This document shows, one piece after another, positions 31,019 through 38,684 of a stretch of DNA of 49,809 bases. A program made the translations under genes and the position numbers. Location: assembly GCA_018303205.1 (NCBI GenBank), contig JAGVYP010000019.1, positions 1-49,809 of the forward strand, read 5' to 3'. The notes below the pieces were generated by a model. That model made no database searches. It saw only the letters and a program-made list of their open reading frames with translations, and had not been told where the DNA came from. Numbering within the stretch: the first letter of the stretch is position 1; every line of letters starts with the position of its first letter. The stretch is from Candidatus Woesearchaeota archaeon. GTDB taxonomy: Archaea; Nanobdellota; Nanobdellia; Woesearchaeales; JAGWAF01.

Positions 31019-31858
31019 ATGAAAGTCAAAATAGCAGTGGTTCAAATGGAGATTGCACAATACGCTCCTGAAAAGAACCTAGCACGTGCAGAGGATTATA
31101 TCAAAAAAGCATCTGCTAGAAACGCAAATATTATTGTTTTTCCGGAAGATTTTATTACAGGACCCTTTGAAGACGGTATACATGAAAAATATGCAGACAA
31201 AGAAAAAAGATATGCCAGACATTTTCAAAGATTGGCAAAAAAGTATAAGATAGATATTGTTCCTGGTTCTATTATTGAAAAAGAAAAATCAAAATTTTAC
31301 AATACAACCTGTTATATCAATGCAAAAGGAAGAATATTAGCAAGCTATAGAAAAATGAATTTATGGTCTGAAGAGAAAAAGAATATTACGCCAGGAAAGA
31401 ATATTACCATGTGCAAAACAAGATATGGAAGGATAGGCCTAATGATCTGTTGGGATATGATGTTTCCTGAAATGTTTAGAAAAATGATGAAGAAAGATGT
31501 AAATATCGTTTTTTGTCCAACCTTTTGGGTATATGGGGATGCGGGAAGAAAAGGATTACAGCATGATAAGAATTCAGACATAAAATTGGTCGATGCAGTA
31601 AGCACCTGCAGGGCTTTTGAGAACGAGATTATTTTTGTCTGCTGCAATGCTGCCGGAAGATTAAGATGGAATAAGTATCAAGATACCTTATTAGGACATT
31701 CACAGATTACCGTTCCTTTTAAAGGAGCAATTAAAAAGTCAGATCATCATAGGGAAGAGATGTTTATCCAGGAAGTTGACACTTCTCTTTTGAGAGACGC
31801 AGAAAAAGTATACCAAATAAAAAAGGACATTAAAAAGATAAAAAAATCAACCCTGTAG
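31019..31858 (+). CDS. carbon-nitrogen hydrolase (nitrilase superfamily)
   Basis: A 279-residue amidase-fold enzyme. The Glu-Lys-Cys triad is complete: Glu in IIVFPEDFITG, Lys in ASYRKMNLWSEE, Cys in GLMICWDMMFPE. The layout and length match the superfamily that hydrolyses amides such as N-carbamoyl compounds or omega-amides. A later Cys-rich segment (VSTCRAFENEIIFVCCNAAG) is a family strand region. Substrate unknown; no neighbouring gene names it. Its last 12 bases overlap the converging folP gene. Confidence 0.9.
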   Translation: MKVKIAVVQMEIAQYAPEKNLARAEDYIKKASARNANIIVFPEDFITGPFEDGIHEKYADKEKRYARHFQRLAKKYKIDIVPGSIIEKEKSKFYNTTCYINAKGRILASYRKMNLWSEEKKNITPGKNITMCKTRYGRIGLMICWDMMFPEMFRKMMKKDVNIVFCPTFWVYGDAGRKGLQHDKNSDIKLVDAVSTCRAFENEIIFVCCNAAGRLRWNKYQDTLLGHSQITVPFKGAIKKSDHHREEMFIQEVDTSLLRDAEKVYQIKKDIKKIKKSTL

Positions 31859-32662
31859 AATATGTTTTGTAATCGTTAAAGCTTGTTTGTGCTCTTTCAC
31901 ATCATGACATCTGATGATATTTGCACCCTGAAGAACAGCTAAGAGATGTGCAGCGAGAGTTCCTGGCAAGCGATCATGCACTTCAGCACCTGTCAGTTTT
32001 CCAATAAAACTTTTTCTTGAAGCTCCAATAAGCACAGGAAATCCAAGATCAACAAAAACCTTCAGATGATGGAGTAATGCAAGATTATCTTCTACTCTTT
32101 TTCCAAAGCCTATGCCAGGATCAAGAATAATCTGCTTTACACCTGCTTTTTTTAATTGTTGAATTTTCTCAACAAAAAAATCCTTTACTTCACTTACGAC
32201 ATCCTCATAATGAGGTTGTTCCTGCATAGTCTTAGGAGTACCTTGCATATGCATAAGAACATAAGGAACATTATATTTTACAACAATGGGCCAAAGACCA
32301 GGGTCTTTACCTCCAGAAATATCATTGATCATATGTGCTCCTCCTTTCAAGCACGCTTCTGCTACTGAAGCTTTGTACGTATCTACAGAAACCAAGAATT
32401 TCCTGTTTACCAGCTTTTTTACCACAGGAAGAACTCGTTTCAACTCTTCTTTTTCACTAATAACATCACTCCCTGGCCTTGAGCTTTCTCCTCCCACATC
32501 AATGAGAAATGCACCATCCTTGACCATCTGCTCTGCCATCGATACTGCTTGGTACACATCAAGAGTACCATCACCTGAAAAACTATCTGGAGTACAATTG
32601 ATAACCCCCATCAACAAAGGCGAAGAAAGATCAACTTCTTTTTTTCCTAGCTTCAAACGCAT
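31847..32662 (-). CDS. folP: dihydropteroate synthase
   Basis: A 271-residue TIM-barrel enzyme joining p-aminobenzoate to the pterin diphosphate. Motifs: LLMGVINCTPDSFSGDG, FLIDVGGESSRPGSD, ISVD-like LVSVDTYKASVAEACLKG, AHMINDISGG, VLMHMQGTPKTM, LDPGIGFGK, GASRKSFIGKLTG and IIRCHDVKEHKQAL. All pterin- and diphosphate-binding residues appear in place. It overlaps folC by 32 bases, forming a two-gene operon on the minus strand. De novo folate synthesis of this kind is bacterial-like in an archaeon. FolB, FolK and FolE are not in the window. Confidence 0.96.
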   Translation of the reverse strand: MRLKLGKKEVDLSSPLLMGVINCTPDSFSGDGTLDVYQAVSMAEQMVKDGAFLIDVGGESSRPGSDVISEKEELKRVLPVVKKLVNRKFLVSVDTYKASVAEACLKGGAHMINDISGGKDPGLWPIVVKYNVPYVLMHMQGTPKTMQEQPHYEDVVSEVKDFFVEKIQQLKKAGVKQIILDPGIGFGKRVEDNLALLHHLKVFVDLGFPVLIGASRKSFIGKLTGAEVHDRLPGTLAAHLLAVLQGANIIRCHDVKEHKQALTITKHILQG

Positions 32663-33800
32663 GCATAACCTCTCCTACAAGGTACAAAGAACCAAAGCAC
32701 ACTATTAAACCTTTTGGTGTAAGCCTTTGCGCGCTTTCTAAAGCTTCCTGAAGGTCAGGAATCACTATTCCTTGGCCAAGCTCAGAAGGATCAAGAGCAT
32801 CTTCATGGCTTGACTTAGTAACAATAAGCACATCATGCTCTGGAAATAAAGAGATCATCTTATCATAGTCTTTTTTCTTTCCCACACCAAAAAGAAGCGT
32901 CAGCATAGAATAGTTTTTTCTGAGAGAATTAACATATTCAGCGAGCACTTTGACTCCTGCTTCGTTATGCGCTCCATCAACAAGAAAGTTGTTATCTAAA
33001 AATTGACACCTTCCAGGCCAAAATGCTGTTGCTAAGCCCTCCTTGATGGTTTTTTCTTCAATATCAAGTGCTTTTGCTGCTGTAAAAGCAATTCCTGCGT
33101 TTATTTTTTGAAAACTACCTTGTAAAGCAATTTTTCCTTCATAGGATATTGCGATCTGAAGACTTGCTTTTTGTTCCCTTACCTTTTGTTCAATAAGAGA
33201 AAGTGCAGGCTGATCAGAAGGAATAACAACGACACACTCTTTTTTGATGATACCACACTTATCCTTGGTTATTTCTTCAACAGTATTACCCAAGAACTCT
33301 GTATGGTCCATGCTTATACTTGTTAAAATACAAAGTTTTGGCATGATGACATTGGTAGCATCCCAAGTACCCCCTAAGCCAGCTTCAATAACAGCATAGT
33401 CCACTTTTCGTTCTGCAAAATAAAGAAAAGCTACTGCTGTCATGATCTCAAAAAAGGTAAGCTCAGTATGCACCTCTTTTGCTTTTTTTTGAACAAAGAG
33501 AACAAGACGCAAGAAATCCTCTTTTGAAATTTGTTGATCATTGATAACTATTCTTTCTCTCACATCAACAAGATGAGGAGAAGTATACCTTCCTACAGAG
33601 TATCCTGCTTTTTGAAGAATACTATCAAGCATTGCACAGACAGAACCCTTACCATTAGTACCCGCAACATGAATACAGATTAATGAGAGGTGAGGATTAT
33701 TCAAGACTCCTAAGACATTTTTAATATGGTCAAGAGTAGGATTAATACCATGATGTTTTCTTAGATGAAATAATTCTTCTATAAGGAGGTCATAGTTCAT
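32631..33800 (-). CDS. folC: folylpolyglutamate/dihydrofolate synthase
   Basis: A 389-residue Mur-ligase-fold enzyme adding glutamate to folates. The ATP loop is HVAGTNGKGSVCAML (residues 44-58), with GYSVGRYTSPHLVDVRERI, FFEIMTAVAFLYFAER, VIEAGLGGTWDATNVI, ILTSISMDHTEFLGNTVEEI and FLVDGAHNEAGV following in order. It is intact. FolC conjugation retains folates in the cell and suits ThyA and SHMT. It is divergent from tmk with exactly one symmetric TATA element between them. Confidence 0.95.
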   Translation of the reverse strand: MNYDLLIEELFHLRKHHGINPTLDHIKNVLGVLNNPHLSLICIHVAGTNGKGSVCAMLDSILQKAGYSVGRYTSPHLVDVRERIVINDQQISKEDFLRLVLFVQKKAKEVHTELTFFEIMTAVAFLYFAERKVDYAVIEAGLGGTWDATNVIMPKLCILTSISMDHTEFLGNTVEEITKDKCGIIKKECVVVIPSDQPALSLIEQKVREQKASLQIAISYEGKIALQGSFQKINAGIAFTAAKALDIEEKTIKEGLATAFWPGRCQFLDNNFLVDGAHNEAGVKVLAEYVNSLRKNYSMLTLLFGVGKKKDYDKMISLFPEHDVLIVTKSSHEDALDPSELGQGIVIPDLQEALESAQRLTPKGLIVCFGSLYLVGEVMHAFEARKKRS

Positions 33801-33816
33801 AGGATGGGGAAGAGCT

Positions 33817-33834
33817 AAAGCTTTATATAGCTTT
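33817..33834. promoter_or_regulatory. single TATA element shared by folC and tmk
   Basis: AAAGCTTTATATAGCTTT: arms AAAGCT and AGCTTT are mirror complements around a TATA core. Its centre (33825.5) is 25.5 bases from the ATG of tmk (33851) and 25.5 from the ATG of folC (33800). The 50 bases between the genes hold only this one box, so both leaderless genes appear to fire from it in opposite directions. Confidence 0.75.
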
Positions 33835-33850
33835 ATTTGCTGCTCACACT

Positions 33851-34570
33851 ATGGGCTTCTTTGTGATGATTGACGGCCTTGATGGCTCAGGAAAAGGAAC
33901 TGCATTAGATGCGCTAAAACAATGGGCAGCAAAAAAGAAAAAAGTTCTTGATCTCAGAGAATACGGAAAAAAAGATCAAGGTTACCCTAAAAGCATAGCA
34001 GAATATGATGTAATTATTTCCGCAGAGCCTACGTATGTGGGATATGGCAAAAAGATACGAGAAGAACTCATTCAAAAAAATAAAAAACACAGCGCACAGG
34101 AAATAGCAGAAGCCTTTGCAAAAGACAGGGAAGCATTATATACCAAAATTATTATTCCAGCCCTACAACAAGGCAAATGGGTTTTTCAAGAACGAGGAAT
34201 TGTAACCTCCTTAGTATACCAGCCAGCACAAGGAGTTTCATTAGAAAAAGTAAAAGCACTTCCAGGAAACAAACTTACCCTAGAGCATGCACCTGACCTA
34301 CTGATTATTATGAAAGTAAAGCCAGAAACAACCATGCTCAGGCTTGAAAAAAGAAAAAAGAAAGACAATGCCATCTTTGAAAATATTGCATTTCAAAAGA
34401 AAATAGAAAATGTTTATGAAAGCTCATGGCTAAAAAAACTCTTTGAAAAAAAAGGAAGCACTGTTGTCTATCTTTCTACAGACCCTCCTCTAACAGCAAA
34501 AGACACCAAGAAAGAGATTGTTAAAATAGTAAGAACAAAAATTGAAGAAGAAAAAAGAGAAGTATGGTGA
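33851..34570 (+). CDS. tmk: thymidylate kinase
   Basis: A 239-residue P-loop kinase phosphorylating dTMP to dTDP. Walker A is GLDGSGKGT (residues 9-17); SAEPTYVGYG matches the DR/EPT substrate segment; FQERGIVTSLVYQPAQG fits the ERxxxSxxxYQ motif; a Lys/Arg-rich lid region follows (LRLEKRKKKDN). It lies beside the folate operon and completes the dTMP branch started by ThyA. It is longer than usual (about 210) owing to an insertion near residues 35-55. The leaderless start is set by the shared TATA element. Confidence 0.92.
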   Translation: MGFFVMIDGLDGSGKGTALDALKQWAAKKKKVLDLREYGKKDQGYPKSIAEYDVIISAEPTYVGYGKKIREELIQKNKKHSAQEIAEAFAKDREALYTKIIIPALQQGKWVFQERGIVTSLVYQPAQGVSLEKVKALPGNKLTLEHAPDLLIIMKVKPETTMLRLEKRKKKDNAIFENIAFQKKIENVYESSWLKKLFEKKGSTVVYLSTDPPLTAKDTKKEIVKIVRTKIEEEKREVW

Positions 34571-34592
34571 GTATTCCCTTTATTATTATACA

Positions 34593-34697
34593 GAAGGTCA
34601 TCACCTTGGAGCAAAATCAGGAGAAAGCCTGATTCATGCAAGGCTTTCGACGCAAGATCTCTGATCAACGGAAGAGTAAATCTCCGTGATGACCTTC
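34593..34697 (+). repeat. structured repeat family 1, copy E
   Basis: Terminal stem GAAGGTCATCAC pairs perfectly with GTGATGACCTTC, so CATTGC/GCAATG of other copies is here CATCAC/GTGATG, a compensatory change. CCTTGGAGCAAAATCAG is conserved; the hairpin is GAAAGCCT/AGGCTTTC closing on GATTCATGCA; the tail carries AGAGTAAATCTCC. It lies between the converging tmk and dut genes. Confidence 0.8.
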
Positions 34698-34777
34698 AAA
34701 AAGATCACATTGATAAAAAACAAACAAAAAAATTATGAAAAAAGAAGATAAAAAAAAATTAAAAGAAGATATAACCT

Positions 34778-34873
34778 TCACATCGCAAAAGAAATAGGAG
34801 AAAAGAGCACTAAATCTTCTACTTCAGAGCGCCAGAACAAACTAGGCAAATTTTTTCCAAGAAGAATATTCAT
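34778..34873 (-). CDS. candidate 31-residue small protein
   Basis: A short open frame coupled by ATGA to the 27-residue frame upstream of it. It would encode a hydrophobic-acidic peptide containing LPSLFWRSEVEDLVLF. There is no homology that I recognise. It fills part of an otherwise gene-free 660-base stretch, and could equally be chance. Confidence 0.25.
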   Translation of the reverse strand: MNILLGKNLPSLFWRSEVEDLVLFSPISFAM

Positions 34874-34953
34874 TCCACATCACCTTCTTCTTTTTCTTCA
34901 AGAAATTGACCAAGAGTCTTATTTTTCTTTACCGCGTTAAAACTAACTGCCAT
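34870..34953 (-). CDS. candidate 27-residue small protein
   Basis: A 27-codon frame with an SD-like AGAGGTG just before its ATG and a TATATAG box about 40 bases upstream on the minus strand. The peptide is polar and acidic at its end (NKTLGQFLEEKEEGDVE). The start signals raise it above background, but length alone makes it uncertain. Confidence 0.3.
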   Translation of the reverse strand: MAVSFNAVKKNKTLGQFLEEKEEGDVE

Positions 34954-35234
34954 ATAAAACACCTCTTTTGATAAAAAAGTATTTTTTTCTGCTATATAAG
35001 CTTTGCTTCACGGAATTTCAGTAGTAACGAATCAAATCTTACTTTTTAGTATTCTATCGATCATTTTTGATTTTTTCATTGTGAAATTTTAAGAAATTTT
35101 TGTTGAATAAAGATATAAAAATGAAGAAGAGAAAGGGTAGTGATCCTATACTATTCGAGATTCTTATTTTAAAAAAGAATTTTGTGATGTAGAACGATAA
35201 AAAGAAAAAGATAGAAAAAATATCACTCAAACGA
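34954..35234. other. 281-base stretch without a recognised gene
   Basis: AT-rich sequence between the small candidate frames and dut. It holds a TATATAAG element near 34995 that suits the minus-strand small frames, and several A/T runs that may terminate dut. I see no repeat copy in it. Confidence 0.4.
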
Positions 35235-35666
35235 TTAATGATATCCAGAACTTCCAAAACCTTTTTCTTGTCTTTCCGTTTCATCCAAAACTTCAACTTC
35301 TTCTAAGACAGCATGAGTTGCAACAGGTTGTATCAACATTTGTGCAATACGCATTCCTCGTTCTATCTGAAAAGCTTCTTTACCAAGATTAATCAGAATA
35401 ACACAGAGTTCTCCACGGTATCCCGAATCAATGACGCCACCAAGACAATGCAAGGAATGTTTTGCTGCAAGACCGCTTCTATCCCAGATTAAGCCAACAT
35501 AATGCTCAGGAATTGCTATTTTAAGCCCTGTTTTAATAATGGCTTTTTCCATGGACTGCAAGAGCTTTTCTTCAGCGCTAGAGAGATCAAACGCTGCATC
35601 ACCCTCATGATGATACTTCGGAAGAAGAATTGTTTTATCCAATCTTTGTATTTTAATTTGCATCAT
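35235..35666 (-). CDS. dut: dUTP diphosphatase
   Basis: A 143-residue trimeric-type dUTPase that splits dUTP into dUMP and diphosphate. All five motifs are seen: GDAAFDLSS, WDRSGLAAKHSL, LGGVIDSGYRGELCVILIN, GMRIAQMLIQ and the C-terminal EKGFGSSGYH. It feeds ThyA with dUMP and keeps uracil out of DNA. It starts inside the stop of the gene upstream (ATGATG overlap), so the two are translated together. Confidence 0.95.
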   Translation of the reverse strand: MMQIKIQRLDKTILLPKYHHEGDAAFDLSSAEEKLLQSMEKAIIKTGLKIAIPEHYVGLIWDRSGLAAKHSLHCLGGVIDSGYRGELCVILINLGKEAFQIERGMRIAQMLIQPVATHAVLEEVEVLDETERQEKGFGSSGYH

Positions 35667-36151
35667 CCCATCCTCGTCATATCCATTAAAGAATCAATAT
35701 GATGTTGCAAGAGCGCTCCATCTTCTGCTGAAATTTTGATGTTAATCGTTTTCATAGATTGCGTAACCAAGGTAATGTTAAATACTTGGCCTATTTCCAA
35801 ATGTTGGAGAATAATAAAACTCTTGAAAACCAGTTCACCACCATATTCTCTACTTTGAAGTTTTTTTGCAACTCCCAAAGCTTCTTGCGGAGCAACCTTT
35901 ATCTTTTCTGTGTTCAGTTCTTGAATTTTTTTGTTAGGCTCTTTGAAAACCTCACTTTCTTCTGATTTTTGAACACTTGATTCTTCTACAAAAAAAGTAG
36001 TTATTTTCTCATTGCGAGGATCAAAATAACCTACTTGACATTGACCCTCTTCAAAAAAGAAGTGAACAAGATATGCGTCCGGATGATCTTTTTTCCATTC
36101 CTGATAATAATCACTTTCTTCCACTGCCTGACGTACTTCCTTGGGTTCCAT
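35663..36151 (-). CDS. unknown protein coupled to dut
   Basis: A 162-residue soluble protein. The N-terminal 55 residues (EWKKDHPDAYLVHFFFEEGQ) form an alpha/beta piece resembling a small PepSY-like or lipoate-like module, a polar linker (ESSVQKSEESEVFKEPNKK) follows, and the C-terminal half has beta character (FKSFIILQHLEIGQVFNITL). No family recognised. It overlaps dut by 4 bases. ATG 36151 is preferred over a TTG six bases upstream. Its coupling to dut suggests a nucleotide- or DNA-related task, but that is a guess. Confidence 0.6.
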   Translation of the reverse strand: MEPKEVRQAVEESDYYQEWKKDHPDAYLVHFFFEEGQCQVGYFDPRNEKITTFFVEESSVQKSEESEVFKEPNKKIQELNTEKIKVAPQEALGVAKKLQSREYGGELVFKSFIILQHLEIGQVFNITLVTQSMKTINIKISAEDGALLQHHIDSLMDMTRMG

Positions 36152-36178
36152 AAACAAAAAAGAATATGCAATACTTTA

Positions 36179-36517
36179 TTAGGGTTTCGATCCATTAATC
36201 TCTTCCCATTTTCTTTTATATTCTTCTAGATACTTAGAAAAATCAGGACGTTCTGGAGTGAGCACAGAACTTTCTGCTTTTACCCACATGGTATCTCCTT
36301 CCCTTCTCGTCATAAGGATTACATAATCAAGAGAATCTGATCCGTGAGGTCGGAGATCACCATAAACAATAAGTTGTGTGGGATGAGCACTAGGGATATG
36401 TTCAATAATACGTGTTTCTGGAATTAAGTCTGGATAAGAGAAATGTAGTTGAGGTTTGTTGGTATCTGCACAGCCAGCAAGAACCAAAGCAGCTAAAGCA
36501 ATAATTGTTTTTTTCAT
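36179..36517 (-). CDS. small predicted lipoprotein
   Basis: A 112-residue protein with a lipoprotein signal, MKKTIIALAALVLAGC, lipidated Cys at 16. The mature part has YVILMTRREGDTMWVKAESS and a charged C-terminal helix. No family recognised. An SD, GAGAGGTG, sits just before ATG 36517; the open frame continues upstream but overlaps another gene and has no start signal. It lies 4 bases after the membrane-protein gene on the same strand, so they form an operon. Confidence 0.65.
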   Translation of the reverse strand: MKKTIIALAALVLAGCADTNKPQLHFSYPDLIPETRIIEHIPSAHPTQLIVYGDLRPHGSDSLDYVILMTRREGDTMWVKAESSVLTPERPDFSKYLEEYKRKWEEINGSKP

Positions 36518-36521
36518 AGTT

Positions 36522-37028
36522 TCACCTCTCAGACCACTGTCGTAGAGCATAACGCATAGGAGGAAGGATAAACGTATAAGCTCCTGCAAGAGTGCTTTGA
36601 GCAATAGTGGATGCTGTAGTAGGATCCATGCCTTCCTTTTGCAAACGGCATTGAGCATACGTTCTTGCCACAAGATAAAGAGTTTCCATGAAAACACTCA
36701 GGATTCCATATTCTCCCATTTTTTTACCTAAAGAACGAAAACTAAAAGACCCGTCGGAATTTCGCATTTTTTTGCGATCCCTAAATGCTAATTGAGAGAC
36801 TAAAGAAATCCAATACGTACTGACATCAACAAGGGAGGTTGCAGCTGCTAGTTCTATGTCTGAAGTAAATGAATCTTGTGCTCCTGCAAAAAAACCTGCT
36901 GATGCTCCTAAAGAGATACCTACTGAAGTGAGATGATTACCCATCGTTGCCCATTCTTCAGTATAGATGCGACGTAGTAATCCTTGTTGTGATTCATCCA
37001 CAGTCGTTTCTAAACTTTCAGTTGTCAT
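36522..37028 (-). CDS. small membrane protein, unknown
   Basis: A 168-residue protein with three or four moderately hydrophobic segments (GISLGASAGFFAGA; LAAATSLVDVSTYWISLVSQ; GILSVFMETLYLVARTYAQ; LAGAYTFILPPMRYALR). It probably crosses the membrane a few times. No known family is clear. It is first in a two-gene operon with the small lipoprotein and is divergent from the TrmB-type regulator at 37117, which may control it. Confidence 0.55.
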   Translation of the reverse strand: MTTESLETTVDESQQGLLRRIYTEEWATMGNHLTSVGISLGASAGFFAGAQDSFTSDIELAAATSLVDVSTYWISLVSQLAFRDRKKMRNSDGSFSFRSLGKKMGEYGILSVFMETLYLVARTYAQCRLQKEGMDPTTASTIAQSTLAGAYTFILPPMRYALRQWSER

Positions 37029-37086
37029 GAAAAAGAATAAGGGGAGAAGCTACTTAAAATTGTGTTGTACTAATTATTACAAAAGT

Positions 37087-37094
37087 TTTATATA
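37087..37094 (+). promoter_or_regulatory. TATA box of the second TrmB-type gene
   Basis: TTTATATA centred 26.5 bases before ATG 37117, consistent with a leaderless transcript. Confidence 0.55.
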
Positions 37095-37116
37095 TGAGCC
37101 AACGTAAAGAAGAGCT

Positions 37117-37842
37117 ATGGATCTTAAGATTTTGGAAGAATTTGGATTAACAAAGAATGAACAAGATATCTTTTTGACGATAATAAAAAACGGAACAATA
37201 AGTGCTACTCACATAGCAAGAGGCACAGGATTAAACAGACCTTATGTGTACTACGCGTTAGAAAGACTTCTTGAGAAAGGCTATCTTTCTGAAATAAGTG
37301 TAAATGGAAAAAAACATTTCAAAGCAATAGATTTGAATCAGATAACATCTTTAGAACAAGAAAAAGTAGAAATGCTAAAAAAAACCTTGCAAGCTTTAAA
37401 ACAACAAGAATCAAGAGAGAAAGAAGAGCTCCAAGTTGAAGTATGGAAAGGAAGATACGCACTGAGAAACATTCATAAAAAAATAACAGCAGAGGTAAAA
37501 TCCAACCAAGAAATACTCTACCTTGGATTAAATGAAGACATTATGGAAGAGACAGATCCTCTTTATTTACGAAAATCACTACAGAATATAGAAAGGAAAA
37601 AAATTAGAGAAAGAATTATTATCAAGAGAGGAACAAAAAAACTCCCCTATGCTAAAACAGCAAAGTATCGCTTTATAAAAAAAGAATTAATAGGACAAAC
37701 AGCAAGAGTAATCTATCAAGATATTGTCATTGAGATTTTATATGGAACCCCTGTCTATGTTATTGTAAAAAGAAATGCTCATTTGGCAGACATTGCAAAA
37801 CAACAGTTTGAAGTGTTCTGGAAGTTAGCTAAATCTCAATAA
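37117..37842 (+). CDS. TrmB-family transcriptional regulator
   Basis: A 241-residue regulator. The winged helix is ILEEFGLTKNEQDIFLTIIK followed by IARGTGLNRPYVYYALERLL and EKGYLSEI. A coiled linker (LEQEKVEMLKKTLQALKQQE, about 80-110) leads to a C-terminal sensor part (VEVWKGRYALRNIHKKITAE). It has the same plan as the regulator at 12866. Last 14 bases overlap the converging phosphoesterase gene. The likely target is its divergent neighbour or itself. Confidence 0.85.
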   Translation: MDLKILEEFGLTKNEQDIFLTIIKNGTISATHIARGTGLNRPYVYYALERLLEKGYLSEISVNGKKHFKAIDLNQITSLEQEKVEMLKKTLQALKQQESREKEELQVEVWKGRYALRNIHKKITAEVKSNQEILYLGLNEDIMEETDPLYLRKSLQNIERKKIRERIIIKRGTKKLPYAKTAKYRFIKKELIGQTARVIYQDIVIEILYGTPVYVIVKRNAHLADIAKQQFEVFWKLAKSQ

Positions 37843-38431
37843 GTTCTCCATCGGGACCTGGGTTTATAAGAATGCAGTTTCCTATTTTGTCGTGTTTGTG
37901 AAAGTTTTCATGCAAATGCCCGCAGAGATAAAGAATAATCTTCTGTGCATGTTTGGTAAGAAATTGTTTAAAGCTTATGTTGCCACAATGCTCCCCCACG
38001 ATCGGATCTAATGTGGTCTGATAAGGAGGTCCATGAGTTATCATGATCACTTTTTCATAGGGTTTCATTTCCTTTTCAAAAAAAGGAGCAAAGGCTTCAA
38101 ATTTTTTATCGGTCTGGGAAAATCCTCCACCACCGTACCATAAAAAAAGAATTTCTTGAATGACACAAGTTTCCTTATGAAAAAAATGAAGGTTGCTGTA
38201 TTTCTTTGAAAGCTTTCTTACTTCCTGCTCATCCTCATGATTACCATGAGTAAAATAAAAAGGCTTTCCTAACTCATGAAATTTTTTGAGCATCATTTCT
38301 GTTTGTCGAGTGAAAATAGTGAAATCTCCTGAACAAATGATCATATCAGGGTTTTCTTTCTCTACTTTTTCCTTGACTTTTTGCAATTGTTTTTCAGACG
38401 TATGGGGATCAGTAAAAGCGAGAATTTTCAT
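37829..38431 (-). CDS. calcineurin-like metallophosphoesterase
   Basis: A 200-residue enzyme of the YfcE/MJ0936-like type. Metal motifs: FTDPH (Asp-x-His), CSGDF (GD), FTHGNHEDE (GNH[ED]), MITHGPP (H) and YLCGHLHENFH (GHxH). ATG 38431 is used because MKILAFTDPH is the usual start. The substrates of such small esterases include phosphodiesters and cyclic nucleotides. The C-terminus (ILINPGPDGELIEI) is as in the family. It converges with the TrmB-type regulator. Confidence 0.9.
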   Translation of the reverse strand: MKILAFTDPHTSEKQLQKVKEKVEKENPDMIICSGDFTIFTRQTEMMLKKFHELGKPFYFTHGNHEDEQEVRKLSKKYSNLHFFHKETCVIQEILFLWYGGGGFSQTDKKFEAFAPFFEKEMKPYEKVIMITHGPPYQTTLDPIVGEHCGNISFKQFLTKHAQKIILYLCGHLHENFHKHDKIGNCILINPGPDGELIEI

Positions 38432-38446
38432 AAGGATAAAAAACAA

Positions 38447-38684
38447 AAGGATCTATTTAAAGATAGCGTATCAAAGTCCTAGTATAGATCACTATCCGCA
38501 CTTTTTATTTTTTCATATATCTCTTCGTTTAATATCTTTTATTCATTTTATCTCTGTCATATAGCATATTTTCTCATTTTTTTTTTGAAATGTTGATAAA
38601 GAATAATAAAAATAAAAGAAAAAAATGAGTGAAAGAAGAGATAGAAAGAATAAGTTTTATTAAGACAAGAAAAAATAAGAAACT
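38447..38684. other. 238-base gap without a gene
   Basis: AT-rich divergent intergenic sequence between the phosphoesterase and the PEP-swivel gene. It has T-runs near 38575 and no repeat copy. I see no clear TATA box at standard spacing for 38685. Confidence 0.4.

Noticed and set aside
36518-36697. 60-residue extension of the small lipoprotein
   Set aside because: It would overlap the membrane-protein gene and bury the lipoprotein signal; the SD is at the inner ATG.
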